Assembly (NCBI GenBank): GCA_050010455.1
Contig: JBEKLA010000086.1
Location: 1 to 14,781, forward strand
Length of the DNA stretch: 14,781 bases
Direction of reading: 5' to 3'
Origin: DATJOQ01 sp050010455
Lineage (GTDB): Bacteria; Desulfobacterota; Binatia; Binatales; Binataceae
The notes beneath the pieces are model-generated. The model worked only from the letters and a program-made list of their open reading frames with translations, had not been told where the DNA came from and searched no databases. Made by a program: the position numbers and the translations under genes. The first letter of the stretch is position 1. The number at the start of each line of letters is the position of its first letter. Below are positions 5,995 through 13,500 of the stretch, piece after piece.

Positions 5995-7277
5995 TGATCG
6001 CCGAATACGTCGCCGCTTTGCCCGAGATCAATTTTCCGTGCTGCGGCAGGCTCACGCGCTCGGTCGGCCTGTTGCTCGAAGCGACCGGACCTCATCTGCC
6101 CGTCGGCGCGCTGGCGATGGTCAAAGATGGCAGCAACGCGGTCGCCTGCGAAGTGGTCGGCTTCCATAACGACCTCCTGCTGCTGCTCGCTATCGACGAA
6201 TCGCGCCAGCTCTCGCCGGCGAGCTACGTCGAGCCGCTTCATCTCACCTTCAAAGCCGGCCCGTGGCTGCCGGGCCGCGTGCTCGACGGCCTCGGTCGGC
6301 CGCTGGACGGGCGCCCGCTGCCTTCAGTCGGCGAGGAAATCGAACTCGATCCGCCAAGCCTCGATCCGATGACTCGCGGGCTGACCAGCACTGCGCTCGA
6401 CGTCGGCGTGCGCGCCGTCAACGGCCTGCTGACGCTCGGCGTGGGCCAGAAGATCGGCGTGTTCTCGATGCCCGGAGTGGGCAAGAGCATGCTGCTCGCG
6501 ATGATGGCGCGCGGCACGTCGGCCGACTGCAACGTGATCGCTCTAATCGGCGAACGCGGGCGCGAGGCGCGCGAATTTCTTGAGGACACCCTGGGGCCGT
6601 CGGGGCTGGCGCGCTCGGTGGTCGTCGTGGTTACCAGCGACAAGCCGGCGCCAATGCGGCTTAAGGGCGCCTTTTTGGCGACGGCGATCGCCGCGTATCT
6701 GCGCCGGCAGGGCCGCAGCGTGCTGCTGCTGATGGACAGCCTCACGCGCGTCGCGATGGCGCAGCGCGAGATTGGGCTCGCCAGTGGAGAACCACCCACC
6801 GCGCGCGGTTATCCGCCCTCGGTGTTCGCGGTCATCCCGCGCCTGGTGGAGCAGGCCGGAGCGACCGGCGAGGGCGGCTCGATCACGGGAATCTATACGG
6901 TCCTGCTGCACGAAGAGAACGACCCGGTCGGCGAGCTCGCGAAATCGGTGCTCGACGGCCATATCACTCTTAACCGTGAGCTCGCGGGGCGCGGCCACTA
7001 TCCGGCCATCGACGTGTTGAACTCGGTCTCGCGCGTCGCCCATCGCGTGAGCAGCGCCGAGCACACCCGCGATCGCAAGCGTTTTATCGAACTCTACGCC
7101 CATTGGCGCAACGCGGAAGAGCTAATCGCGCTCGGCACGTATCATCCCGGCGCCGACGCCCGCACCGACGAGGCCTTCGCCGCGCACGCCAAGCTCGAGG
7201 CCTTTCTCAAGCAAGGCGTCGAGGAACAGTTCTCGCTCACGCAAAGCATCCAGCAACTGGGAGAAGCGATTCAGTAA
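5991..7277 (+). CDS. fliI: Flagellum-specific ATP synthase/export ATPase FliI
   Basis: This 428-residue F1-beta-like ATPase powers or primes export of rod, hook and filament proteins. The N-terminal beta-barrel covers ~1-90 with VLDGLGRPLDG (97-107). The P-loop is PGVGKS at 161-166, preceded by SM where most FliI have AGS or similar, so it is slightly atypical. GERGRE (187-192) supplies the catalytic glutamate. Walker B is VLLLMDSLTR (244-253). The FliI/SctN signature ASGEPPTARGYPPSVF follows (264-279), then GSITGIYTVLLHEENDP (296-312). Lys and Ser of the P-loop and the Walker B Asp are intact, so activity is expected. The start is GTG 5991 (GAGGA seven bases upstream) or the adjacent in-frame ATG 5994; both overlap the fliH stop. 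fliJ starts directly after its TAA. Confidence 0.96.
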   Translation: MMIAEYVAALPEINFPCCGRLTRSVGLLLEATGPHLPVGALAMVKDGSNAVACEVVGFHNDLLLLLAIDESRQLSPASYVEPLHLTFKAGPWLPGRVLDGLGRPLDGRPLPSVGEEIELDPPSLDPMTRGLTSTALDVGVRAVNGLLTLGVGQKIGVFSMPGVGKSMLLAMMARGTSADCNVIALIGERGREAREFLEDTLGPSGLARSVVVVVTSDKPAPMRLKGAFLATAIAAYLRRQGRSVLLLMDSLTRVAMAQREIGLASGEPPTARGYPPSVFAVIPRLVEQAGATGEGGSITGIYTVLLHEENDPVGELAKSVLDGHITLNRELAGRGHYPAIDVLNSVSRVAHRVSSAEHTRDRKRFIELYAHWRNAEELIALGTYHPGADARTDEAFAAHAKLEAFLKQGVEEQFSLTQSIQQLGEAIQ

Positions 7278-7682
7278 ATGAAGAAGCATGACTTGGTGAA
7301 ACGCCTGCTCAAGATCCGGACCTTCAGGCTACGCAACGAGATCGCCGGCCTGAAGTCGAGGGTCGCGGCGCTTGATGACGTCGAGCGGCAGCGCAACGAA
7401 GCGCGATGCGCCGCTGCTGAGGCCATCGATTCCGGTGCGGCGCTGGGCGATTTGGGGGCGCTGGGCGAGGCGCGGCTGGCCAATGGCCGGCTGGCTGGCG
7501 AGCTCCAGCGGCAGGTCTCGGCCGCGGGCAAAAAGGTGCATCACGCCAAGCGGCTGCACGATTCCGCCAGCAGCGTCAACCAGCGCCTGCGCGCGGAAGA
7601 ACTGGCTCGTCAGGAACACTCACTCGAACTCGAGGCGGAGAATTTCTTTGGATGGCGCGGTCCTCAGGAACCGCGACGCTAA
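7278..7682 (+). CDS. fliJ: Flagellar export chaperone/ATPase stalk protein FliJ
   Basis: This 134-residue, charged, almost wholly helical protein has two long coiled-coil segments (~5-50 and ~60-122). FliJ is the gamma-like stalk of the FliI ring and touches FlhA, coupling ATPase and gate. Sequence conservation in the family is low. The call rests on length, the N-terminal VKRLLKIRTFRLRNEIAGL pattern, coiled-coil character and its place right after fliI (no bases between stop and ATG). The last 31 bases overlap the earlier possible start of fliK. Confidence 0.85.
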   Translation: MKKHDLVKRLLKIRTFRLRNEIAGLKSRVAALDDVERQRNEARCAAAEAIDSGAALGDLGALGEARLANGRLAGELQRQVSAAGKKVHHAKRLHDSASSVNQRLRAEELARQEHSLELEAENFFGWRGPQEPRR

Positions 7683-9757
7683 CCATGACTGCACAAGTAT
7701 CAAGTTCGCTGGCAGGCTTGCCGGTCGGTCTCGACCAGCCGCCGCATAGCGCTGATTCCAAAAAAGAGGACGACGGCTTCGACGCGGCTCTGGGGATGGC
7801 GATGTTCGCGATACCGCCGGGAGTTACGACGCCTATCCGGGCCACTAACAGCGGGCCGCAGGGTTCGGCAGGCTCGACCGCTGACGGCGTATCGGCCGTG
7901 AGCGGCCGCCAATCGAATGTCGCCGCGAATATCGGCGCGCACACGACTGCGTATGTCGCGGCGCAATCGGGCAGCGGCGACTTGGCGGATGGCGATGAAA
8001 GCGCCGCGGCGCCGTCGTCACATCCCGCCGACGCGGTCACCCTATCGTTTGCGAACCTCGTGGGCCAATCGTTCGCCGCAAGCTCGCAGACCGCCGGCGG
8101 TTCGAACCAGATTCTTGGACAGGTGCTCGCCGATACGGGCGCCTCGGTATCGCAGTCCGCGAGCGCTCAAGCGGTGCCGCAAGGGCAAACTTCCAGTCTC
8201 GATAGCAGCGGTGCGACCTCCGTCGGCGGTGCCGAGGCTGCTGGACCCGTCGACAATTTTATCGCTGGGGCGTTCGCCGCAAGCGTAAGGATTACCTATC
8301 AGTCACAAGCTGCTTCGGACGCTTCCGTCAGCGGGCAAGTCTCATCGTTCGGACATACGTCCGCCAGTCAGGATCGAGCGGTTAACGTTGCTGCGACGGG
8401 TTCGCCCGCCGCTGATCCGTCAACCCGCGACTCAGCTCCAAGTGTCCGCAACGCCGACGTCTTGACCAATCAAACTACTGGCGTCGACGGTACCCCGGCA
8501 TTCGCACCCGCCGCGAACGGGACTGGCGTCGACGGCACTCCGGCATTCGCGCCAGCCGCGAACGGGACGGCTGTCGATGGTACTCCGGCATTCGCGCCGG
8601 CCGCGAACGGGACGGGAGTCGACGGCACTCCAGCATTCGCGCCGGCCGCGAACGGAACGGGCGTCGACGGTACTCCGGCATTCGCGCCGCCCGCGAACGG
8701 GACGGGAGTCGACGGCACTCCGGCATTCGCGCCCGCCGCGAATGGGACGGGAGTCGATGGTACTCCAGCTTTCGCGCCGCCGACGAATGGGACGAACGTC
8801 GATGGTACTCCGGCGTTCGCGTCGGCCGCAAACGGAACGGGCGTCGACGGTACTCCGGCGTTCGCGCCGCCGACGACGGGAACGGGAGTCGACGGTACTC
8901 CGGCGTTTGCACCGCCTAAGCAGGTTAGCGTCGCGCGTCAATCCGCTACGGCAACGGGCGGATCTTTTCAGAGTGGCGTTGCAGATATAGCTGGCTCAGC
9001 GTCGTCTGATTCCGCAGTCGAGGCGAAAGCGTTACAGACCGCAGCCGCGACCGCACCGCCCTCCAGCAGCGCGCAGCCGAAGTCCTCAGCCACACGAGCA
9101 AATGTCGCCGCCGCGGAAGACCCTCCCGCCTCGACTGCCCTAACGACTCACTCGAACGCCGACGCGGCTGGCCAACAAGGCTCGCTCCCGGACAATCCTG
9201 TCGCGCCTGCCGCTTCGGCCGTCGCTGAGGAAGCGGGCAATGGATTCGACGCATCCATTCTTGCCGCCAACAACAAACGCAATCTCGGGCCGCGTCCTAA
9301 CTCCGACGCGACCGGCGCCCACGGTTCCACGAGCGCGAACGCGGATATGCCCACGGCATCGGCCCCGGCCGAAGCGGGGGGCGGCGCGTCACAGACGAGC
9401 GCCAGTGCGGCGGTGACGATGCCTACGTTCACGCCCACGGCTTCGAATACGCGAGTCGCGAATCTCACGATCGATCTGGCCAGCGGCCAAACCACTCAGG
9501 CCACCGTGCGCGAGCATTCGGGCGTGGTCGACGTGAGGATCGTCACGCCCAGCCAGCAGAGCGCGCAAGCTATCGGCTCGGAGATTCCGGCCTTGCGCCG
9601 GGCGCTCGATGGCGTCGGCTTACAACTCAAAGCGGCCGATGTCAGCTATCGGGGCGACAGCCAGCGCGGCGACAACGGACGGCAGCAACAAAATCAATCG
9701 CCGCGCAACCAATCCGGCGACAACACGACGTTCGCAATAGAAGAGGTGAACCAATGA
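7652..9757 (+). CDS. fliK: Flagellar hook-length control protein FliK with internal tandem repeats
   Basis: This is a 701-residue protein, far longer than Salmonella FliK (~405). FliK is exported, acts as a ruler for hook length, and its C domain touches FlhB to switch export from hook to filament. Most of it is a low-complexity Ala/Ser/Thr/Gly/Pro chain without any cysteine, as expected for an unfolded, secreted ruler. Residues ~277-422 are nine full copies and one partial copy of a 15-residue repeat (GVDGTPAFAPAANGT type). The C domain (~602-667) has the Flg_hook pattern: VANLTIDLASGQ, VVDVRIVTP, ALRRALDGVGLQL. A Gln/Asn-rich tail ends EEVNQ. The start may be ATG 7652 (overlapping fliJ) or ATG 7685 (two bases after fliJ); neither has an ideal ribosome site. 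The stop overlaps the flgD start. Confidence 0.9.
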   Translation: MARSSGTATLTMTAQVSSSLAGLPVGLDQPPHSADSKKEDDGFDAALGMAMFAIPPGVTTPIRATNSGPQGSAGSTADGVSAVSGRQSNVAANIGAHTTAYVAAQSGSGDLADGDESAAAPSSHPADAVTLSFANLVGQSFAASSQTAGGSNQILGQVLADTGASVSQSASAQAVPQGQTSSLDSSGATSVGGAEAAGPVDNFIAGAFAASVRITYQSQAASDASVSGQVSSFGHTSASQDRAVNVAATGSPAADPSTRDSAPSVRNADVLTNQTTGVDGTPAFAPAANGTGVDGTPAFAPAANGTAVDGTPAFAPAANGTGVDGTPAFAPAANGTGVDGTPAFAPPANGTGVDGTPAFAPAANGTGVDGTPAFAPPTNGTNVDGTPAFASAANGTGVDGTPAFAPPTTGTGVDGTPAFAPPKQVSVARQSATATGGSFQSGVADIAGSASSDSAVEAKALQTAAATAPPSSSAQPKSSATRANVAAAEDPPASTALTTHSNADAAGQQGSLPDNPVAPAASAVAEEAGNGFDASILAANNKRNLGPRPNSDATGAHGSTSANADMPTASAPAEAGGGASQTSASAAVTMPTFTPTASNTRVANLTIDLASGQTTQATVREHSGVVDVRIVTPSQQSAQAIGSEIPALRRALDGVGLQLKAADVSYRGDSQRGDNGRQQQNQSPRNQSGDNTTFAIEEVNQ
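8480..8917 (+). repeat. 45-bp in-frame tandem repeat array in fliK
   Basis: Nine complete 45-bp units start at 8480, 8525, 8570, 8615, 8660, 8705, 8750, 8795 and 8840. A tenth, 33-bp unit starts at 8885. Each codes for a 15-residue unit with the core VDGTPAFA unchanged in all ten. Residues 10-15 vary (PAANGT, PPANGT, PPTNGT, SAANGT, PPTTGT) and residue 1 is G, A or N. Many differences between copies are synonymous: GAC/GAT, GGT/GGC, GCA/GCG/GCT and TTC/TTT. Confidence 0.97.
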
Positions 9758-10398
9758 GCACAATCCCAGCGGCGACATCCTCGTCGACATCCTCGTCGGG
9801 GTCGAGCAGCACCAACACGGATTTAACGGCAAACCTGCTGATGTCGACGGACTTCCTTAAGATCCTGGTTGCGGAATTCCAAAACCAGGATCCGACCACG
9901 CCGGTCGACCCGACTCAGTTTGCGAGTCAGCTGGTGGAATTCTCGAATCTGGGCGAGCTCGAGAGTATCAATACCTCGGTCACACAATCGCCCGCGACGC
10001 TCTTGCAAGACGCCTCCTCCATTATCGGACGCGAGGTGGTGGCGGCGGGCAACTCTATCGGGGTCCAGAGCGGCAAAGCGACGTCGATCGTATACGCGCC
10101 CTCGACCACCGACAGCTACCAGGCGCTGGTCTACGACTCCAACGGCAACCAGGTTGACGACGTCTCGCTGGGCAGCCTTCAGGCAGGGTCGGTGCAGACG
10201 TTCACCTGGCAACCGTCGTCATCAAACCCGGACGGTGCCTACACGGTTACAATCATCAACAGCGCGAACACCCAGGTGCAAGGATTGTTGGAGCAGGGGA
10301 AGGTGCAAAACGTCGAGCTGTCGGGCGGCGCCGTCCAGCTGGATCTGGGCAATCTGGTGCTTCCGCAGAGCGCCGTCCAGGAAGTCGCGCAACCTTAA
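9754..10398 (+). CDS. flgD: Flagellar hook cap/scaffolding protein FlgD
   Basis: This 214-residue protein is within the FlgD range (~220). FlgD sits at the growing hook tip and guides FlgE polymerisation, then leaves. After a Ser/Thr-rich leader (1-25) comes the conserved N-terminal block STDFLKILVAEFQNQDPTTP (31-50) and FASQLVEFSNLGELESIN (56-73). A C-terminal beta-rich part (~92-205) fits the FlgD tudor/Ig-like region, with YQALVYDSNGNQV and GAYTVTI. It overlaps fliK by four bases (ATGA), linking expression of ruler and cap. Codons for the leader hold a 12-bp direct duplication (9775-9798). Confidence 0.94.
   Translation: MSTIPAATSSSTSSSGSSSTNTDLTANLLMSTDFLKILVAEFQNQDPTTPVDPTQFASQLVEFSNLGELESINTSVTQSPATLLQDASSIIGREVVAAGNSIGVQSGKATSIVYAPSTTDSYQALVYDSNGNQVDDVSLGSLQAGSVQTFTWQPSSSNPDGAYTVTIINSANTQVQGLLEQGKVQNVELSGGAVQLDLGNLVLPQSAVQEVAQP
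9775..9798 (+). repeat. 12-bp tandem duplication in flgD leader
   Basis: ACATCCTCGTCG occurs twice in a row, encoding two TSSS units in the disordered N-terminal export region of FlgD. It is a simple in-frame duplication. Confidence 0.85.
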
Positions 10399-10414
10399 CA
10401 CGCGGATCGATAAA

Positions 10415-10420
10415 GGGGGA
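10415..10420 (+). promoter_or_regulatory. Strong ribosome binding site of flgE
   Basis: GGGGGA sits six bases before the ATG at 10427 in the 28-base flgD-flgE gap. It fits the high translation needed for a major structural protein and fixes the start. Confidence 0.65.
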
Positions 10421-10426
10421 CGATAA

Positions 10427-11680
10427 ATGTCTGGCAACACGCTATCAATCACTCAAACCGGATTGCAGGCGGTTGATACCGCCCTTCAGGCGGTTAGCGA
10501 CGACCTCGCCAACGCCAACACCACCGGCTTTCAATCGGAGTCGGTTGACTTCGGGACCTTGTTGGGCTCGACGATTGGCGACGGCGCGCTTGGCGGCGGA
10601 GTCGACGTGACCGGAATCGATCGCGACTTCTCGCAGGGTGCGATCGTTCAGACCAACTCGCCCACCGATATGGCGATCCAGGGCACCGGATTCTTCGTCT
10701 ACCAGGATTCCTCGGGCACACAGGTCTACTCGCGCGACGGCAGTACCGCTGTTGCGGCCAATGGAACCTTGGAAGGACCCGACGGTGCGGCTCTGCAGGG
10801 TTTCAGCTTGAACGCCGCGGGTCTCCCCACAGGAGTTCTTGGTTCGATCACAATTCCCCAAGGGAGCCTGGCGCTAACCGCGTCGGCCAACGTCGCGGTT
10901 AACGGCAACCTTGACTCGACCAGCACGGTGATCGGCAGCGTCGCGAGTCCGGTCCCGATCAATCCTTCCGATTCGACGACCTACGATTCGTCGGTCAGCG
11001 TCCAGGTCTACGACAGCCTCGGCAACAGTCACGTGCTGACCTTTTATTTTCAAAACGGGGGCCCGGATTCGTCGACTCCGCCCAACGAGGTATGGAATTG
11101 GGAGGCCACGCTGGATGGAAGCACGACCGGGCTTGCCAACAACACCGGAAGCTTCTCATTTGACAACGCCGGCGATATGGTGGCGGGCTCCGTTCCGGCC
11201 TCGGCGCTTACCGCTACGGTGGCCGGCGCGGCGCCGCTTTCACTCGCGCTCAACTTCGGCAGCATGACCCAGTTCGCCTCGAGCAATTCAGCCAGCGGCA
11301 CCGCCGACGGCAATGCCGTGGGCGCGCCGCTCGGCGTCCAGATCAACAGCAGCGGCTTGGTATCGGTTTCCTATTCCAACGGCCAGAGTGCGAACGTCGG
11401 CCAGGTCGCGATCGCTACCTTCCCCTCCGAAGAGGGGCTGGCGCTCAACTCGCAAGGCCTCTACCAGCAGACCAGCCAATCGGGCTCGCCCACTATCGGC
11501 ACTGCCGGTGCGACGTCGTCCGGCTCCATCGTGAACAGCTCGACTGAAAGCTCCAACGTCGACACCACCAGCGCGCTGGTGAGCCTGGTGGTTTTGCAAC
11601 GCAGCTTCCAGGCTAATTCCAAGGCCCTGCAAACCGAAGATAGCGTGCAGGGCTACCTCGATCAGCTGGTGACGCAATAG
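10427..11680 (+). CDS. flgE: Flagellar hook protein FlgE
   Basis: This is a 417-residue hook subunit, polymerised outside the cell as the flexible joint between rod and filament. The N-terminal D0 signature is SITQTGLQAVDTALQAVSDD, then LANANTTGFQ (residues 7-36). The region to ~100 includes the hook/rod core pattern DMAIQGTGFFV (82-92) and YSRDGS. The central surface domains (~130-360) are Ser/Gly/Thr-rich and variable. The end carries the matching D0 helix with SNVDTTSALVSLVVLQRSFQ (375-394), then ANSKALQTEDSVQGYLDQL (395-413). FlgE fits better than FlgF/FlgG because of the length, the central insert (FlgE D2-type, with VYDSLGNSHVLTFYFQ) and the position after flgD. It is separated from flgD by 28 bases and followed by fliP after three bases. 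Confidence 0.94.
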   Translation: MSGNTLSITQTGLQAVDTALQAVSDDLANANTTGFQSESVDFGTLLGSTIGDGALGGGVDVTGIDRDFSQGAIVQTNSPTDMAIQGTGFFVYQDSSGTQVYSRDGSTAVAANGTLEGPDGAALQGFSLNAAGLPTGVLGSITIPQGSLALTASANVAVNGNLDSTSTVIGSVASPVPINPSDSTTYDSSVSVQVYDSLGNSHVLTFYFQNGGPDSSTPPNEVWNWEATLDGSTTGLANNTGSFSFDNAGDMVAGSVPASALTATVAGAAPLSLALNFGSMTQFASSNSASGTADGNAVGAPLGVQINSSGLVSVSYSNGQSANVGQVAIATFPSEEGLALNSQGLYQQTSQSGSPTIGTAGATSSGSIVNSSTESSNVDTTSALVSLVVLQRSFQANSKALQTEDSVQGYLDQLVTQ

Positions 11681-11683
11681 GCG

Positions 11684-12436
11684 ATGGTCAAGATGCTGGC
11701 TCGGCGCACAATCGTGTTCGCATATCTGCTGCCGGCGATTTTGCTGGCGGCCGGCGGCAGTGCTCACGCGCTCGATTTCAAGATCGACGCCGGCGGGCGC
11801 GCCGCGGGGCCGCTCGAAGTTGCCGGCCTGCTCACGCTGATCACGCTGGCGCCCGCGATCCTCGTCATGCTGACCTCGTTCACCAGGATCGTGATCGTGC
11901 TGTCGCTGCTGCGCCAGGCGCTCGGACTTCAGCAGACTCCGCCCAACACCGTGATCACCGGGATCGCGCTGTTCCTGACGTTACTGGTGATGGCGCCGAC
12001 CTGGCAGCGCATCCAGAAGGTCGCGCTCGATCCTTACCTGGCCGGCACTCTGACGCCGGGCAAGGCCGCCGAGCTGGCCGAGGAACCGCTGCAGCAGTTC
12101 ATGCTGCATCAGACTCGCAGAGAGGATATCGAGATGGCGCGCAAGCTGCTCGCCAAGGGCAATCTCGAGTTGCCCGGCGGCGATCCCGCCGCGCTGCCAT
12201 TCTATGCCCTGGTGCCGGCTTTCGTTTCGAGCGAGCTCACGTCGGCCTTTCGCGTGGGCTTCCTGATCTATCTGCCGTTCCTGGTGATTGATCTGGTTAC
12301 GTCGGCGATCCTGATGGCGCTTGGGATGTTCATGCTGCCGCCGGCGATGGTCTCGATTCCGCTCAAACTGCTGATTTTCGTGCTGGCCTCGGGATGGCCG
12401 CTGCTGCTGGGGAGTCTGGCGGGAAGCTTCGCATGA
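11684..12436 (+). CDS. fliP: Flagellar export gate protein FliP
   Basis: This is a 250-residue inner-membrane protein, normal for FliP. Five FliP with four FliQ and one FliR form the core export channel. An N-terminal cleavable signal is visible (TIVFAYLLPAILLAAGGSAHA, residues 9-29), as in other FliP. The conserved MLTSFTRIVIVLSLLRQALG (62-81) and QTPPNTVITGIALFLT (84-99) follow. The C-terminal half has YLPFLVIDLVTSAILMALGM, MLPPAMVSIPLKLLIFVL and GWPLL. The usual VDGW near the end reads ASGW. The start at 11684 lacks a clear Shine-Dalgarno; an in-frame ATG at 11693 is possible. No fliO or fliL lies before it, unlike the common fliL-M-N-O-P-Q-R order. Confidence 0.96.
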   Translation: MVKMLARRTIVFAYLLPAILLAAGGSAHALDFKIDAGGRAAGPLEVAGLLTLITLAPAILVMLTSFTRIVIVLSLLRQALGLQQTPPNTVITGIALFLTLLVMAPTWQRIQKVALDPYLAGTLTPGKAAELAEEPLQQFMLHQTRREDIEMARKLLAKGNLELPGGDPAALPFYALVPAFVSSELTSAFRVGFLIYLPFLVIDLVTSAILMALGMFMLPPAMVSIPLKLLIFVLASGWPLLLGSLAGSFA

Positions 12437-12457
12437 GAAATCCAAAGGGGGGATTAC

Positions 12458-12730
12458 GTGACACCAACACTGGCGGCTGATCTGTTTCGCTCCGCGCTGT
12501 GGACCGCGTTCCAGACGGGAGGCCCTTTTCTGATTGTGATGACCTCGGTGGCAACGCTCATCAGCGTGCTGCAGGCGGCGACCCAGGTGCAGGACTCGAG
12601 CGTCTCGTTCGCGCCCAAGCTCGCCGCAGCCCTGCTCGTCGGATGGGTAGGGGCGCCGTGGACCGCCCAATTGCTGAGCGGCTTCATGCATCGGGCCATA
12701 GTCGCAATCCCGTGGATAGTCGCGCGATGA
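12458..12730 (+). CDS. fliQ: Flagellar export gate protein FliQ
   Basis: This 90-residue protein with two membrane helices (~16-40 and ~52-75) matches FliQ size (~89). It packs around FliP/FliR in the export channel. The conserved loop reads SVLQAATQVQDSSVSFAPKL (36-55), the FliQ hallmark. It starts with GTG at 12458, preceded by a run of six G plus A four bases upstream. Its stop overlaps the fliR ATG (ATGA). Confidence 0.95.
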   Translation: MTPTLAADLFRSALWTAFQTGGPFLIVMTSVATLISVLQAATQVQDSSVSFAPKLAAALLVGWVGAPWTAQLLSGFMHRAIVAIPWIVAR

Positions 12731-13500
12731 ATATCAGCGTCGGCGACGATGTGGCACTCGCTTTCGTGCTGGCGTTCGCGCGATGCGGCGGGCTCACGAT
12801 CGCGCTGCCGACGGTGCTGGGCGTCGCGATTCCTATCCGGGTCCGCATCCTGCTCTCGGCGTTGATCGCGGGCTCGTTGATGCCGCTGGCCAAAGTGGCG
12901 ATGCCTGCTGTCGCCGGCCCGCTTCCGATCGCATTGATTCCGATCGCATTGATGCTGATACGAGAGCTGGCGGTCGGCGTCGTGCTGTCATTCGCCGCGG
13001 GAATCGTCGTCGGCGCGGTGATGACCGCGGGCGACTTGCTGGGCAACAGCATGGAGCTTCACGCCGGCGCGATCCTGCGCGGAACCCAGGAAATGCCCAA
13101 CGTGCTCGGCGACAGCCTGGAAAATCTGGCGGGGATGCTGTTCTTCATCGCCGGATTCCATCGCACTCTGCTGCTCGGTCTCGGCCGCAGCCTCAGGCTG
13201 GCGCCGCTTGGCGTATGCACGCTGCCCGGCGTTCGAGATGTTCTGGCGATAAGCGGCCGGATGTTTGTGCTCGCGTTCGAGCTCGTGCTGCCGGTGCTGA
13301 TCCCGCTGTTCATCCTGGCGTTGGCGCAGGGAGTGCTGGCCCGCCTTGCGCCGCAGATCCACATGCTGATGGTCGCGCCGGCGGCGATCATTATCGCCGG
13401 CCTGGTGCTGCTGATGATGGATTCGCACGGCCTCGCGAACGCGATGATACGGGCGTGGGAGCTGATGATCGACCAGGCGCTGATTTGGACCAATGGCTGA
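12727..13500 (+). CDS. fliR: Flagellar export gate protein FliR
   Basis: This is a 257-residue, very hydrophobic inner-membrane protein, the usual FliR length, with about six helices. A single FliR completes the FliP5-FliQ4-FliR1 channel. FliR landmarks are FARCGGLTIALPTVLGVAIP (16-35) with IRVR next, IRELAVGVVLSFAAG, and near the end LARLAPQIHMLM (PQxN in most FliR; here H). The ATG at 12727 is coupled to the fliQ stop; the frame stays open upstream inside fliQ but that part is not FliR-like. It overlaps flhB by eight bases. Confidence 0.94.
   Translation: MNISVGDDVALAFVLAFARCGGLTIALPTVLGVAIPIRVRILLSALIAGSLMPLAKVAMPAVAGPLPIALIPIALMLIRELAVGVVLSFAAGIVVGAVMTAGDLLGNSMELHAGAILRGTQEMPNVLGDSLENLAGMLFFIAGFHRTLLLGLGRSLRLAPLGVCTLPGVRDVLAISGRMFVLAFELVLPVLIPLFILALAQGVLARLAPQIHMLMVAPAAIIIAGLVLLMMDSHGLANAMIRAWELMIDQALIWTNG

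Noticed and set aside
8480..8917. CRISPR array
   Set aside because: Units abut with no unique spacers, are translated in frame and diverge at third codon positions.
8432..8941. Minus-strand open frames with repetitive proteins opposite the fliK array
   Set aside because: The repetition simply mirrors the 45-bp array, whose length divisible by three keeps every frame open. The + strand frame has a FliK C-terminal domain and operon context.
12499..12726. Upstream extension of the FliR frame inside fliQ
   Set aside because: The extension is Arg/Gly-rich shadow sequence of fliQ; the ATG at 12727 overlapping the fliQ stop gives normal FliR length.
12751..12766. Second sigma-54 site (TGGCACTCGCTTTCG) within fliR
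   Set aside because: The -24 half is good but the -12 GC is missing at the required spacing, and it lies inside a coding sequence.
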